From Streptomyces actinomycinicus (GTDB lineage: Bacteria; Actinomycetota; Actinomycetes; Streptomycetales; Streptomycetaceae), in the NCBI RefSeq assembly GCF_016741775.1, contig NZ_JAERRK010000005.1, positions 248,001 through 312,000 on the forward strand: a stretch of DNA of 64,000 nucleotides. Direction: 5' to 3'. The translations under genes were made by a program, and so were the position numbers. Below are positions 21,753 through 29,415 of the stretch, in pieces. A model generated the notes under the pieces. It searched no databases. It had not been told where the DNA came from and saw only the letters and a program-made list of their open reading frames with translations. How positions within the stretch are numbered: the first letter of the stretch is position 1; every line of letters begins with the position of its first letter.

Positions 21753-21802
21753 AATGTTTACGCCGCTTACATCGTCGCCCTAATGTGAGCGGTGCATACA
21801 TT
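21753..21802. promoter_or_regulatory. Two TetR-type operators in the divergent promoter
   Basis: Two sites follow the form AATGTnnnCGnnGCnTACAT: 21753-21772 and 21782-21801, with starts 29 bp apart. Each is an inverted repeat AATGT-N11-ACAT. They lie between the TetR start and the flavoenzyme start and are the obvious targets of the adjacent repressor. Confidence 0.65.
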
Positions 21803-21827
21803 CTAGGAGATCGAAAGGAGAGCCCGG

Positions 21828-23096
21828 ATGTCCGGCGAGCTTTTCTCACCCCTGCCCCTGCGCTCCGGGCCGGTGCTGCGGAACCGAGTGGCGAAGGCGG
21901 CCATGGAGGAGAACATGGCCGGTTACGGTCAGCTCCCCGACCGGCACCTGCCGGCGCTGTACCGCCGCTGGGCCACCGGCGGCGCAGGACTGCTGATCAC
22001 CGGCAACGTCATGGTTCACGCCGAGGCGCTGACCGGACCCGGCGGCGTGGTGCTCGACGACGCCTCACCGCTGGAGCCGTTCGCCGACTGGGCCGAGGCC
22101 GGCAAGTCCGGTGGCGCGGCGATGTGGATGCAGATCAACCATCCCGGACGCCAGGTCAACGCCGACATGCCCGGCGTCGTATGGGCCCCCTCCGCCGTCG
22201 GCGTCCAGCTGGGCCGGCACAGCAGCCGCTTCGGCCGTCCCGTGGCGATGACTCCCCGGCAGATCGAGGCCACCGTGGAACGGTTCGCGGTCACGGCCGC
22301 CCGCGCCGAACAGGCCGGGTTCGACGGCGTCGAAGTGCACGCCGCGCACGGCTACCTGCTGTCCCAGTTCCTGTCCCCGCTGGTCAACCGGCGCACCGAC
22401 GCCTGGGGCGGGCCGCTGCGGAACCGGGCCCGGATGCTCCTGGACGTCGTCCGCGCCGTTCGTGCCGCCGTCTCACCGTCCTTCGCGGTCGCCGTGAAGC
22501 TCAACTCCGCCGACTTCCAGCGCGGCGGATTCGACGCCGACGACGCCCGGCAGGTGATCGAGATGCTCGCCCCGCTCGGCGTCGACCTGGTCGAACTGTC
22601 CGGCGGCAGCTACGAGAGCCCCGCGATGTCCGGCCGCCCCGCCGATGCGCGCACCCAGGCCCGCGAGGCCTACTTCCTGGACCTGGCGACGGATCTGGTC
22701 AGGACCAGCCCGCTCCCGCTGATGCTCACCGGCGGCATCACCCGGCGCGACACCGCGGAGCGGGTCCTCGACAGCGGCGTGGCGCTGATCGGGCTGGGCA
22801 CGGCCCTCGCCGTCACCCCCGACCTGCCCGACCGCTGGCGCGGCGGCCGCGAGGCCGACCGGCAGCTGCGCCCGGTGACCTGGTCCGACAAGGCCCTCGC
22901 CTCCACCGCCGGCATGGCACAGGTCCGCCACCAGCTGCGCCGCCTCGCCCGCGGAGCAGGGCCCACGCCGGGCACCCACCCGGCCTGGGCCCTGCTCTCC
23001 GAGCGGCGCCATCAGCGCCGGGCACTGCGCCGGTACCGCGCCTGGCTGCCCGAGCCGGCCGGGGAGAGCGCGGAGGCGGTCGACCGACGGGGATGA
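21828..23096 (+). CDS. NADH:flavin oxidoreductase, Old Yellow Enzyme family
   Basis: FMN enzyme expected to reduce activated C=C bonds, quinones or electrophiles with NAD(P)H. TIM-barrel motifs are clear: LRSGPVLRNRVAKAAM at the N-terminus, MWMQINHPGRQ near residue 103, FDGVEVHAAHGYLLSQFLSP with the substrate-binding His residues, RRTDAWGGPLRNR, and LTGGITRRDTAERVL with GLGTALAV for phosphate binding. At 422 residues it is slightly longer than single-domain members; the tail after about 360 is Arg-rich. Start ATG 21828 follows GAAAGGAGAG. It is probably induced by release of the divergent TetR repressor. Confidence 0.9.
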   Translation: MSGELFSPLPLRSGPVLRNRVAKAAMEENMAGYGQLPDRHLPALYRRWATGGAGLLITGNVMVHAEALTGPGGVVLDDASPLEPFADWAEAGKSGGAAMWMQINHPGRQVNADMPGVVWAPSAVGVQLGRHSSRFGRPVAMTPRQIEATVERFAVTAARAEQAGFDGVEVHAAHGYLLSQFLSPLVNRRTDAWGGPLRNRARMLLDVVRAVRAAVSPSFAVAVKLNSADFQRGGFDADDARQVIEMLAPLGVDLVELSGGSYESPAMSGRPADARTQAREAYFLDLATDLVRTSPLPLMLTGGITRRDTAERVLDSGVALIGLGTALAVTPDLPDRWRGGREADRQLRPVTWSDKALASTAGMAQVRHQLRRLARGAGPTPGTHPAWALLSERRHQRRALRRYRAWLPEPAGESAEAVDRRG

Positions 23097-23192
23097 GGAT
23101 GCCGGGGACGCCAGGACCGCAGGGGACGCCGGCTGAGGTGGGCGAGGCCGGGGAAACGTGAGCCGGACCCGTAGGACGGCCGCAGGGAGCCG

Positions 23193-23498
23193 ATGAGCCC
23201 CGATCCGGCCCTGACCGAGCCGGTCGGCAAGCTGCTCGAGGGCCGGGCCGTCTTCCTGGCCCGGGCCGTCGACCGGGTCGCCGGCCCGGACGAGCGCGAG
23301 GACCTGGCGAAGGCCGTCGAGCCGCTGGAACGGCTCGCCGCGGCCGACCTGAGCGACGGCGGCACGAACCGGCATTACCGTCTTCGTAGCCCCGCAACCC
23401 CGAGCACCACGGCGAGGAGAACCACGGAGCGGCCCCGCCCTCCCGGTACGAGTGGTACCGCGGCACGCGCGGGCTTGCCGGGCAGGCGATCCTGGTGA
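23193..23498 (+). pseudogene. Small open frame, possible remnant of a MarR-like C-terminus
   Basis: A 101-codon frame starts at ATG 23193 with GGGAG upstream. Codons 1-57 have the high third-position GC of real genes here and read like the end of a MarR-type regulator (LLEGRAVFLARAVDRV, then EDLAKAVEPLERLAAADL). After about codon 58 codon use loses that bias (CAT TAC CGT CTT CGT), suggesting that the genuine reading ended or shifted. There is no DNA-binding half upstream. Either a truncated gene or a short hypothetical protein; both are uncertain. Confidence 0.3.
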
Positions 23499-23534
23499 GC
23501 AGACACGTCCGCGAGAGCCCAGGAGGCGCGGCCC

Positions 23535-24299
23535 GTGATCGCCGTGAACCCGATGGACAGCGCCGCAGTGCTGGCCGCCTTCGGCGCGCTGGGTGTGCTG
23601 TTGGTGATCTTCGCCGAGTCGGGTCTGCTGGTCGTCGGCTTCTTCCTGCCCGGGGACACGCTGCTGTTCCCGGCCGGCGTGCTGTGTGCGGGCAGCGCGC
23701 AGCAGGCGCCGCGGCTCTCGCTGTGGCAGGTGCTGCTGTGCGCGGCCGTCGGGGCTGTGGCCGGCGGGCAGGTGGGGTTCCTGATCGGGCGGCACGGCGG
23801 CCGGGCGCTGCTGGCGCGGACGTCCAGCACGCGGCTGAAGGGAGCGGCGGCGCGGGCTGAGCGGCTGCTGGCGCGCTACGGCTACCGCAAGGCGCTGGTG
23901 ATCGGCCGGTTCGTGCCGCTCCTGCGGTCGGTGCTGCATCCCGTGGCGGGAGCCCTGGGGGTGCCCACGCGGACCTTCACGCTGTGGCAGGCCGTGGCCG
24001 GTGTGCTGTGGTCGCAGACGCTGGTCCTCGCCGGATACACACTCGGCGCCTCCGTCCCGCACATCGACGACTACCTGCTGCCGCTGGTCGCCCTCGTCGT
24101 CGTCCTCTCCCTGCTCCCACTGCTCCCCGAGGCCTACCGGGCCCGCCGCGCCCGCCGAGCCCGACATGACCAGCCAGACCGCGACCCGCCAGACCGTGAC
24201 CAGCCAGACCCTGACCAGCCGGACCGGCATGACCAGCCAGACCGTGGCCAGCCGGACCGGCACGACCCGCAGGACCGGCGCGACCCGCAGGACCCGTGA
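23535..24299 (+). CDS. DedA-family membrane protein with repetitive hydrophilic tail
   Basis: Integral membrane protein of the DedA/SNARE-associated family, several members of which move lipid carriers or support membrane homeostasis. Family features include FAESGLLVVGFFLPGDTLLFPAG, GGQVGFLIGRHGGRALL, and YGYRKALVIGRFVPLLRSVLHPVAGALG with the conserved Arg. Hydrophobic segments run about 8-35, 55-80, 130-160 and 172-195. GTG 23535 is chosen for AGGAGG 8 nt upstream. The last 50 residues are built from short Asp/Gln/Pro/Arg repeats (HDQPDRDPPDRDQPDPDQPD) encoded by a 15-bp tandem repeat and are not part of the family. Confidence 0.9.
   Translation: MIAVNPMDSAAVLAAFGALGVLLVIFAESGLLVVGFFLPGDTLLFPAGVLCAGSAQQAPRLSLWQVLLCAAVGAVAGGQVGFLIGRHGGRALLARTSSTRLKGAAARAERLLARYGYRKALVIGRFVPLLRSVLHPVAGALGVPTRTFTLWQAVAGVLWSQTLVLAGYTLGASVPHIDDYLLPLVALVVVLSLLPLLPEAYRARRARRARHDQPDRDPPDRDQPDPDQPDRHDQPDRGQPDRHDPQDRRDPQDP
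24165..24299 (+). repeat. 15-bp tandem repeats encoding the DedA tail
   Basis: Imperfect units of the type GACCAGCCAGACCGT are repeated head to tail through the 3' end of the DedA gene. The period of 15 bp keeps the reading frame and yields Asp-Gln-Pro-Asp-Arg repeats. Confidence 0.8.
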
Positions 24300-24363
24300 G
24301 GCCGGCGGAACCCGCAGGACCCGCCCGACCCGTGTGACTCCTCGAGCCGGTCGCGCCGCGGCC

Positions 24364-24640
24364 GTCACAGCCCGGCTGCCCGGTGCGCGACACGGCCCGC
24401 CACCACCGTGAGCGTGACGGTCATGCCTCGATGTGTTCGACACGGTGGCGCACCGGCTCCCGCACCGCTTCCGAACCCCTACCGCCCGCCCGCGCCTCTG
24501 TGTCCGGTACCTCCGCCCGCGCCTTCTCGACGGAGTCGCGCACGTGGCACACCGCCGCGTCGCCGACCGCATGCGTGGCCGGGGGGATCCCGGCGCGGTG
24601 GAGGGCGGCGATCAGCTCGGTTTCCGGCTCGGGCTCAGCC
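24364..24640 (-). pseudogene. Remnant of a YtcJ-like amidohydrolase
   Basis: On the minus strand one frame from about 24640 to the TGA at 24421 reads ELIAALHRAGIPPATHAVGD and later RHRVEHIEA, both hallmark segments of the amidohydrolase_3 (YtcJ) family. Four bases before that stop an overlapping frame reads VTLTVVAGRVAHRAAGL and stops at 24364; this resembles the normal C-terminal end of the same family. The N-terminal half and the stretch between HIEA and VTLTV, which holds the rest of the metal-binding barrel, are missing. It is therefore a gene remnant with at least one internal deletion. Its 5' end touches the next gene. Confidence 0.6.
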
Positions 24641-25123
24641 TTTCCGGCGTGCCGTACGGCCCTTGCGGCGCTCGCGCTTCGACTGCCGCGGGCCGGGGAC
24701 CGGCTCCAGCTCGCCTACCGCCGCCGGCGCATGAGCCGGTTCGCCCGGGTGACCGCCGCCGGCGCACCACCAGGACGGGCGGCCGGAGTCCGGCGCCACA
24801 TGCATGCCGAGCCCGTGCTCGGTGCAGACCGGCCAGACCTTCCACAGGCATTCCATGACCGTTTCCTGGGCGGCGTCGGCGACGTCCCCCAGGGCCCTTT
24901 CCGCGGACGTGACCGGTGGCAGCGAGTCGCCGTGCGCCTCGCCGTTCGCGAGGGCGACGAAGACCTGTTCGGCATCGTGCGTCGAGTACGAGACGAGGCA
25001 CAGCGGGCGCTGCTCCGGCAGCGTCGCCGCCAGGTCCCGGTTGACCGCGGCCAGCGCCTCGTCCCACAGCGGGTGTTCGCCGGTGGGCACGAAGTACGGT
25101 TCGGGGGAACGCGGAGAGTACAT
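24635..25123 (-). CDS. Hypothetical protein
   Basis: A 162-residue protein of unknown function. ATG 25123 was chosen because the reading frame upstream (to 25444) covers the DUF779 gene and looks non-coding. The body (PYFVPTGEHPLWDEALAAVN, LVSYSTHDAEQVFVALANGE, ECLWKVWPVCTEHGLGMHV) has normal coding character and ends in a gap-rich Pro/Gly segment and a very basic tail (KRERRKGRTARRKG). The WPVCTEHG segment with Cys and His followed by SWWCAGG might bind a metal. No signal peptide or membrane segment is evident. It abuts the amidohydrolase remnant downstream. I do not recognise the family. Confidence 0.7.
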   Translation of the reverse strand: MYSPRSPEPYFVPTGEHPLWDEALAAVNRDLAATLPEQRPLCLVSYSTHDAEQVFVALANGEAHGDSLPPVTSAERALGDVADAAQETVMECLWKVWPVCTEHGLGMHVAPDSGRPSWWCAGGGHPGEPAHAPAAVGELEPVPGPRQSKRERRKGRTARRKG

Positions 25124-25316
25124 GCCCCGATTGTCCCCGGCGGGCACACCGCCGTGCGAACCGCCCCCCGGCGAACTCGGGCCGCACCGCCCGGGCCGCC
25201 CGCCCGGCGCGGCAACGACGCGTTCTGGACTGGTCCGTGAGTGTCCGTGAGACTGGTTCGCGCGGCCGGCGGCCGCGGACCGGAACCGACGGCCCCCGGA
25301 TCTCCAGGACGGTGCC

Positions 25317-25679
25317 ATGGCAGACGAAGCCTCCCGCGTCGAACTCACCCCGCGCGCCGCCGAACTGGTGCGCCGGCTGCGCGCCGAGCACGGTCCGCTG
25401 ATGTTCCACCAGTCCGGCGGCTGCTGCGACGGCAGTGCACCCATGTGCTACCCGGACGGCGAGTTCCGCACCGGCGGATCGGACGTGCTGCTGGCGGAGC
25501 TGGCCGTGGAGGGCGTGGACGAGCCCGTCACCTTCTGGATGTCGCGCAGCCAGTACGAGGCGTGGAGTCACACCCGGCTGATCGTGGACGTCGTGCCGGG
25601 GCGGGGCAGCGGCTTCTCGCTGGAGGCACCCGAGGGGGTGCGTTTTCTCACCCGTTCTCGCGTCGTAGACGCCCAGTAG
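25317..25679 (+). CDS. DUF779 family protein
   Basis: Small cytosolic protein of 120 residues. The Cys-rich signature HQSGGCCDGSAPMCYPDGEF near residues 35-55 and the central FWMSRSQYEAW identify the DUF779 family, whose molecular role is not established. Such genes often neighbour ExaC-type acetaldehyde dehydrogenases; here the matching enzyme lies 17 kb away at 6.4 kb. The neighbouring cysteines could bind a metal. ATG 25317 follows AGGA. An inverted repeat lies shortly after the stop. Confidence 0.85.
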   Translation: MADEASRVELTPRAAELVRRLRAEHGPLMFHQSGGCCDGSAPMCYPDGEFRTGGSDVLLAELAVEGVDEPVTFWMSRSQYEAWSHTRLIVDVVPGRGSGFSLEAPEGVRFLTRSRVVDAQ

Positions 25680-25708
25680 GCCCATCGGCCGCCTGTGTCT
25701 GGTGCACT

Positions 25709-25724
25709 CCCCTGTAGACAGGGG
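25709..25724. promoter_or_regulatory. Inverted repeat CCCCTGTAGACAGGGG
   Basis: Perfect 7-bp arms with a 2-bp centre lie 30 bp after the DUF779 stop and 27 bp before the next GTG start. It may be an operator or a short terminator hairpin; there is no T-tract. Confidence 0.4.
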
Positions 25725-25750
25725 CAGTTGACGAGACATCAGGAGGCACG

Positions 25751-26989
25751 GTGACGAGACGTCGCAGGCGTTCGGCAGCGGGCAGAGCGGTTCTCACAGG
25801 TGTCACGGTGTTCGGTGTACTGGCCGGTGCGACCCTGGTCGGTGCGGCGCCGGCCGGTGCCGCACCGACGGGCCGGCGGATCGCGCCGGGCGTCACCTAC
25901 CGGCAGTTCGACATCGACGCCGCCGCGGGCACGGCTCACGCCCACCTGCTCACCATCGACCTGGCCAATCCGCATGTCCGCGTGGACCTGCTGTACCCGG
26001 GCGCGGTGGCGGCCCGGGCGACCGTCTCCCGGCTGGCCGACTCGGCCGGGGCGGTCGCGGGTGTCAACGGTGACTTCTTCAACATCACGGAGACGCAGCA
26101 CCCGGGCGTGGAGGCCACCGGCGCGGCCGTCGGACCGGCCGTCGCGGGCGGGGACACGCTCAAGGCGGCGGTGCCCGAGGGCCAGCGGTTCGGGCCGTCG
26201 CTGCCGCCCGGGACGAACACGCAGGACGTGTTCGGTGTGGGCACCGACCGGCGGGCCCGGCTGGACCGCATGTCCCTCCTCGGAACGGTCGGCACCCCGG
26301 CCGGCCGGCTGCCCCTCAAGGGCCTCAACCAGTACGCGCTGCCGGTGAACTCCGTCGGCGCGTTCACCGCGCGGTGGGGCAGCGCCTCGCGGATGCGGTC
26401 CGTCTGCGGCACCGACACCCAGCGGTCGGCGCCCTGCAGCACCGACACCTACGAGGTGAAGGTGCAGGGCGGCCGGGTGGTCTCCGCGGCCGGTGATCCC
26501 GGCGGCGGCGCGATCCCGGGCGACACCACCGTCCTGGTGGGTCGTGAGGAGGGCGCGCAGCAGCTGCGGAAGCTGTCGGTCGGGGACCCGGTGGACGTGA
26601 CACACAGCCTGGTGGCGGCCTCGTCCGGGGTGCCGTACACGTTCGCGATCGGCGGCTTCCCGATCCTGCGCGACGGCACACCGCTGTCCGGTCTGGACGA
26701 CACCACCTCGGCGGTGCGCACGGCCGTCGGCTACAAGGGCGGCGGACAGCAGCTGCTGCTCCTGGCCCTGGACGGGGGCGCGGACTACCGGAGCGGCCTG
26801 ACCGTCGCCGAGGAGGCGGACGCCATGCAGTCGCTGGGCGCCGCCGCCGCCTTCAATCTCGACGGCGGCGGCTCGACGGAGCTGGTCGCCCGCGAGGACG
26901 ACGACGACGCCGTGCGGGTCCGCAATCACCCCAGCGGCGGCGCCGAGCGTCCCGTGCCGAACGGCATCGGCGTCTTCTCCACCCTCTGA
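25751..26989 (+). CDS. Secreted phosphodiester glycosidase (NAGPA domain)
   Basis: Exported protein of 412 residues. A basic N-terminus and hydrophobic stretch (AVLTGVTVFGVLAGATLVGA) ending APAGA form a Sec signal peptide. The mature part carries a phosphodiester glycosidase (NAGPA) domain: AGVNGDFFNI near residue 100, FAIGGFPILRDG, TAVGYKGGGQQLLLLALDGG and FNLDGGGSTELVAR near 380, the last being the most conserved segment. Family members act on sugar phosphodiesters such as wall polymers or capsules. GTG 25751 follows AGGAGG. The specific substrate is not known. Confidence 0.88.
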   Translation: MTRRRRRSAAGRAVLTGVTVFGVLAGATLVGAAPAGAAPTGRRIAPGVTYRQFDIDAAAGTAHAHLLTIDLANPHVRVDLLYPGAVAARATVSRLADSAGAVAGVNGDFFNITETQHPGVEATGAAVGPAVAGGDTLKAAVPEGQRFGPSLPPGTNTQDVFGVGTDRRARLDRMSLLGTVGTPAGRLPLKGLNQYALPVNSVGAFTARWGSASRMRSVCGTDTQRSAPCSTDTYEVKVQGGRVVSAAGDPGGGAIPGDTTVLVGREEGAQQLRKLSVGDPVDVTHSLVAASSGVPYTFAIGGFPILRDGTPLSGLDDTTSAVRTAVGYKGGGQQLLLLALDGGADYRSGLTVAEEADAMQSLGAAAAFNLDGGGSTELVAREDDDDAVRVRNHPSGGAERPVPNGIGVFSTL

Positions 26990-27005
26990 CCGGCACCGTG
27001 CGGCC

Positions 27006-27200
27006 TCAGGGCCGCAGACTGCTCACCAGGTCGGCGGTCGCGGTGAGCCCGCTGTGGATGGTGGGCGCCATGCTCGTGCAGGACAGGTAGAAGCCGAGCG
27101 TCGTGCAGACCAGGGCATGGGAGATCTTCAGCGAGCAGTTGCGAACGAAGATCACAGCAAGGACCAGGAGCAGCAGCACCACAGAGATGGAAATGGCCAT
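27006..27200 (-). CDS. Small membrane protein, 64 residues
   Basis: ATG 27200 is preceded by a strong GGAGGAGG. The product begins MAISISVVLLLLVLAVIFV, one transmembrane helix, followed by a charged turn, a second hydrophobic segment (ISHALVCTTLGFYLSCTSMA) and a short polar tail TADLVSSLRP. Similar short two-helix proteins occur widely in Streptomyces as conserved hypotheticals, to my recollection; function is unknown. It is the first gene after the convergent glycosidase. Confidence 0.7.
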   Translation of the reverse strand: MAISISVVLLLLVLAVIFVRNCSLKISHALVCTTLGFYLSCTSMAPTIHSGLTATADLVSSLRP

Positions 27201-27301
27201 CGGAACCTCCTCCGCCACGCCCCATGAGCGGCGTTCGGCCGCAAGTGTGGCGTAGCGGAGGAGCTGTCCGGGCAGCTGACGTGTCCTCCGATCGTGTGGT
27301 C

Positions 27302-28165
27302 TTACGCGGAGGGGTGGCTGTCGAGGAACGTCTCGAGGCCGGCGAGGTCGTCGGTGTTGAGGTAGTCGACGCCCGCTGCGAGCAGTTCCGTCCACAGTGC
27401 GTCCCGGGCCGGGCCCGGGGTGTCGGGGGTGGCCCAGAACCGGACCTGCTGCCCGCGCGCACGGGCGGCGCCGGTGATGCCGTGCAGCTTCTGCCGCTCG
27501 GCGTCGGGGAACGTGCCCTGGCCCGTCCAGGTGAAGTTCTGCGTCCAGTTGTCGCTGATCAGCGAGATGAAGTCGGCCGGGGCGGAGCCGCCGAGGTCGC
27601 TGAGCCGGCCGTCGTAGAAGGCGCGCCGCTCGGTCTGGGCCGCCATGGGGGCACGGGCCGCCCGGTCGCCGGAGACGACGGCGGTGACCGGTCCGGGGTG
27701 GACGCGGCCGTGCGCGTACCGCGTGAACAGGTGCGGGTAGCGGCGCAGGTGGCGGTCGAGTTCGAGGTAGGTCGAGGAACCCTCGGTCTTGATGTCGACG
27801 AGGAGCTGGAGCGGCCGGCGCCATCCCCGGTAGACGGAGCCGTGGCCGGCCCGCACGCGGGCGCAGAGCGGTTCGAGGTAGAGGGACTCGAGGGTGCGGG
27901 CCGGGTCCAGCTCGGAGGCGTCGTGTCCGATCAGGAGCTGGTCGCCGACGAGGAAGATGTCGGCCTCGACGCTCCCGAACCGGTGGTCGAGCGCGTCGGA
28001 CAGGGGTCGCGGGTGTGCGTAGTCGTTGTGGGCGTGGGCGCGCCACAGCGGACGGGGGCCGCGGTGACTGCCGGCCGCCCGCGCCGCTGACGCGGGCAGG
28101 ACGACCGCGCCGGCGAGCGCGGCGCCGAGGGTGCCGAGGACTCTGCGACGAGTGGTGAGGGCCAT
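27302..28165 (-). CDS. Tat-exported glycerophosphodiesterase/phospholipase C-like protein
   Basis: Exported 287-residue protein. The signal has twin arginines (TTRRRVLGTLGAALAGAVVL) and ends ARAAG. The rest fits the PI-PLC/GDPD-type TIM barrel: WRAHAHNDYAHPRPLSDALD, GSVEADIFLV, LLIGHDASELDPARTL and LQLLVDIKTEG place His, Glu and Asp residues at the metal/phosphate site; ISDNWTQNF and VRFWATPDTPG lie in the second half, with VDYLNTDDLAGL near the end. It probably cleaves phosphodiesters of lipids or wall polymers outside the membrane. ATG 28165 follows GGGAGG. Confidence 0.82.
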   Translation of the reverse strand: MALTTRRRVLGTLGAALAGAVVLPASAARAAGSHRGPRPLWRAHAHNDYAHPRPLSDALDHRFGSVEADIFLVGDQLLIGHDASELDPARTLESLYLEPLCARVRAGHGSVYRGWRRPLQLLVDIKTEGSSTYLELDRHLRRYPHLFTRYAHGRVHPGPVTAVVSGDRAARAPMAAQTERRAFYDGRLSDLGGSAPADFISLISDNWTQNFTWTGQGTFPDAERQKLHGITGAARARGQQVRFWATPDTPGPARDALWTELLAAGVDYLNTDDLAGLETFLDSHPSA

Positions 28166-28299
28166 GCACTGCCTCCCTTGGGGTGCCGGAGGGGACCGGG
28201 GAGAGTATGCGTGCGCTCTCCACCCAAGGAGCCTTGTGTGCAGGGGAGTTGGCCGGAGTGCCGCCCTTTGTTCATGTCACCGGCGCGGGGCGCGCGGAA

Positions 28300-28325
28300 A
28301 GGCCCGCCCCGGGTGGGGCGGGCCT
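28300..28325 (-). terminator. Terminator downstream of the acyl-CoA dehydrogenase operon
   Basis: On the minus strand an 11-bp stem AGGCCCGCCCC with a 4-base loop is followed by TTT. It lies 14 nt after the stop at 28339. Confidence 0.8.
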
Positions 28326-28338
28326 CATACCGCGCGGG

Positions 28339-29415
28339 TCACGGTGCCCGGAGGTCGACCAGTTCGGCCAGGGCCTCGCGGTGGGCGCCCGCGGTGCCGT
28401 AGGCGATCGAGTCGGCCTTGGCCCGCTTCAGATACAGGTGGACGGGGTGTTCCCAGGTCATGCCGATGCCGCCGTGGAGCTGCAGCGCCTCCTCGGTGGC
28501 GCGAACGGCGACGGGGGCGGCGTAGGCCTGGGCGACGGCCACCGTGATGCCGGTGTCCTCGCCGCTGGACAGGGCGTCGGCGGCGGCGCGGGCGGCGGCC
28601 CGGAGGTTGACCACCTCCAGCCACAGCTGGGCGAGCCGGTGCTTGAGCGCCTGGAAGCCGCCGACCGGCCGGTTGAACTGCTTGCGCTCCTTCAGGTAGC
28701 GGACGGTCTCGGTCAACGCCCAGTCCGCCACGCCGAGTTGTTCGGAGGCGAGCAGCCCGGCGGCAGCCCGCAGCGCACGGCGCACGGCGGGTTCGGCGTC
28801 ACCCAGCCGGCGCGCGCCGCGCACTCCGTCGAGGGTGACGCGCGCCAGCGGCCGGGTGAGGTCCAGGGACGTCTGCGGCGTGATCGTCGCGGCGGAGGCG
28901 TCGACCGCGTACAGACCGCCGTCGTCCGCGGGCACCAGCAGCAGGTCGGCGACGGCCGCGTCCGCGATGCCGGACAGCTCACCGTGCAGGCGACCGCCGT
29001 CGACCCGTACGGTCGCGAAGGCGGCGCCGGGGGCGGCGTGCAGTCCCACCGCGAGCGCGCCGACCGTGGTCCCGGAGGCCAGCTGTGCGAGCAGGTCGTC
29101 GGCCCCGCATTCCAGCAGCGCCTCCGTGGCGACGACGGCGCTCGTCAGATAGGGCACGGGGGCGACCGCACGCCCCAGTTCCTCGAGGACGACGGCGGCC
29201 TCCCGGTGGGTGGCGCCCTGGCCGTCCAGCTCCTCCGGAACGAGCAGGCCGCCGAGGCCCATCTCTCCGGTGAGCGTCTTCCACAGCGAGATGTCGTGCG
29301 GTGCGTCCGACTCGGTGCGGGAGATCACCGCGGCCGGGCCGCAGCGGTCGGCCAGCAGGCCCCGTACCGCCGCCCTCAGCGCCTCTTCCTCCTCGGAGTA
29401 CAGCAGATCCGTCAT
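28339..29415 (-). CDS. Acyl-CoA dehydrogenase (second subunit-like)
   Basis: FAD-dependent acyl-CoA dehydrogenase family protein of 358 residues, shorter than canonical members. N-terminal helices (YSEEEEALRAAVRGLLADRC), a central beta domain with much divergence, and C-terminal helices (LGVADWALTETVRYLKERKQ, then LQLHGGIGMTWEHPVHLYLK) are recognisable. Paired with the preceding 393-residue homologue it fits the heterotetrameric FadE pairs of actinobacteria that act on unusual or sterol-derived acyl-CoAs. ATG 29415 overlaps the upstream stop by four bases. The substrate is unknown. Confidence 0.88.
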   Translation of the reverse strand: MTDLLYSEEEEALRAAVRGLLADRCGPAAVISRTESDAPHDISLWKTLTGEMGLGGLLVPEELDGQGATHREAAVVLEELGRAVAPVPYLTSAVVATEALLECGADDLLAQLASGTTVGALAVGLHAAPGAAFATVRVDGGRLHGELSGIADAAVADLLLVPADDGGLYAVDASAATITPQTSLDLTRPLARVTLDGVRGARRLGDAEPAVRRALRAAAGLLASEQLGVADWALTETVRYLKERKQFNRPVGGFQALKHRLAQLWLEVVNLRAAARAAADALSSGEDTGITVAVAQAYAAPVAVRATEEALQLHGGIGMTWEHPVHLYLKRAKADSIAYGTAGAHREALAELVDLRAP

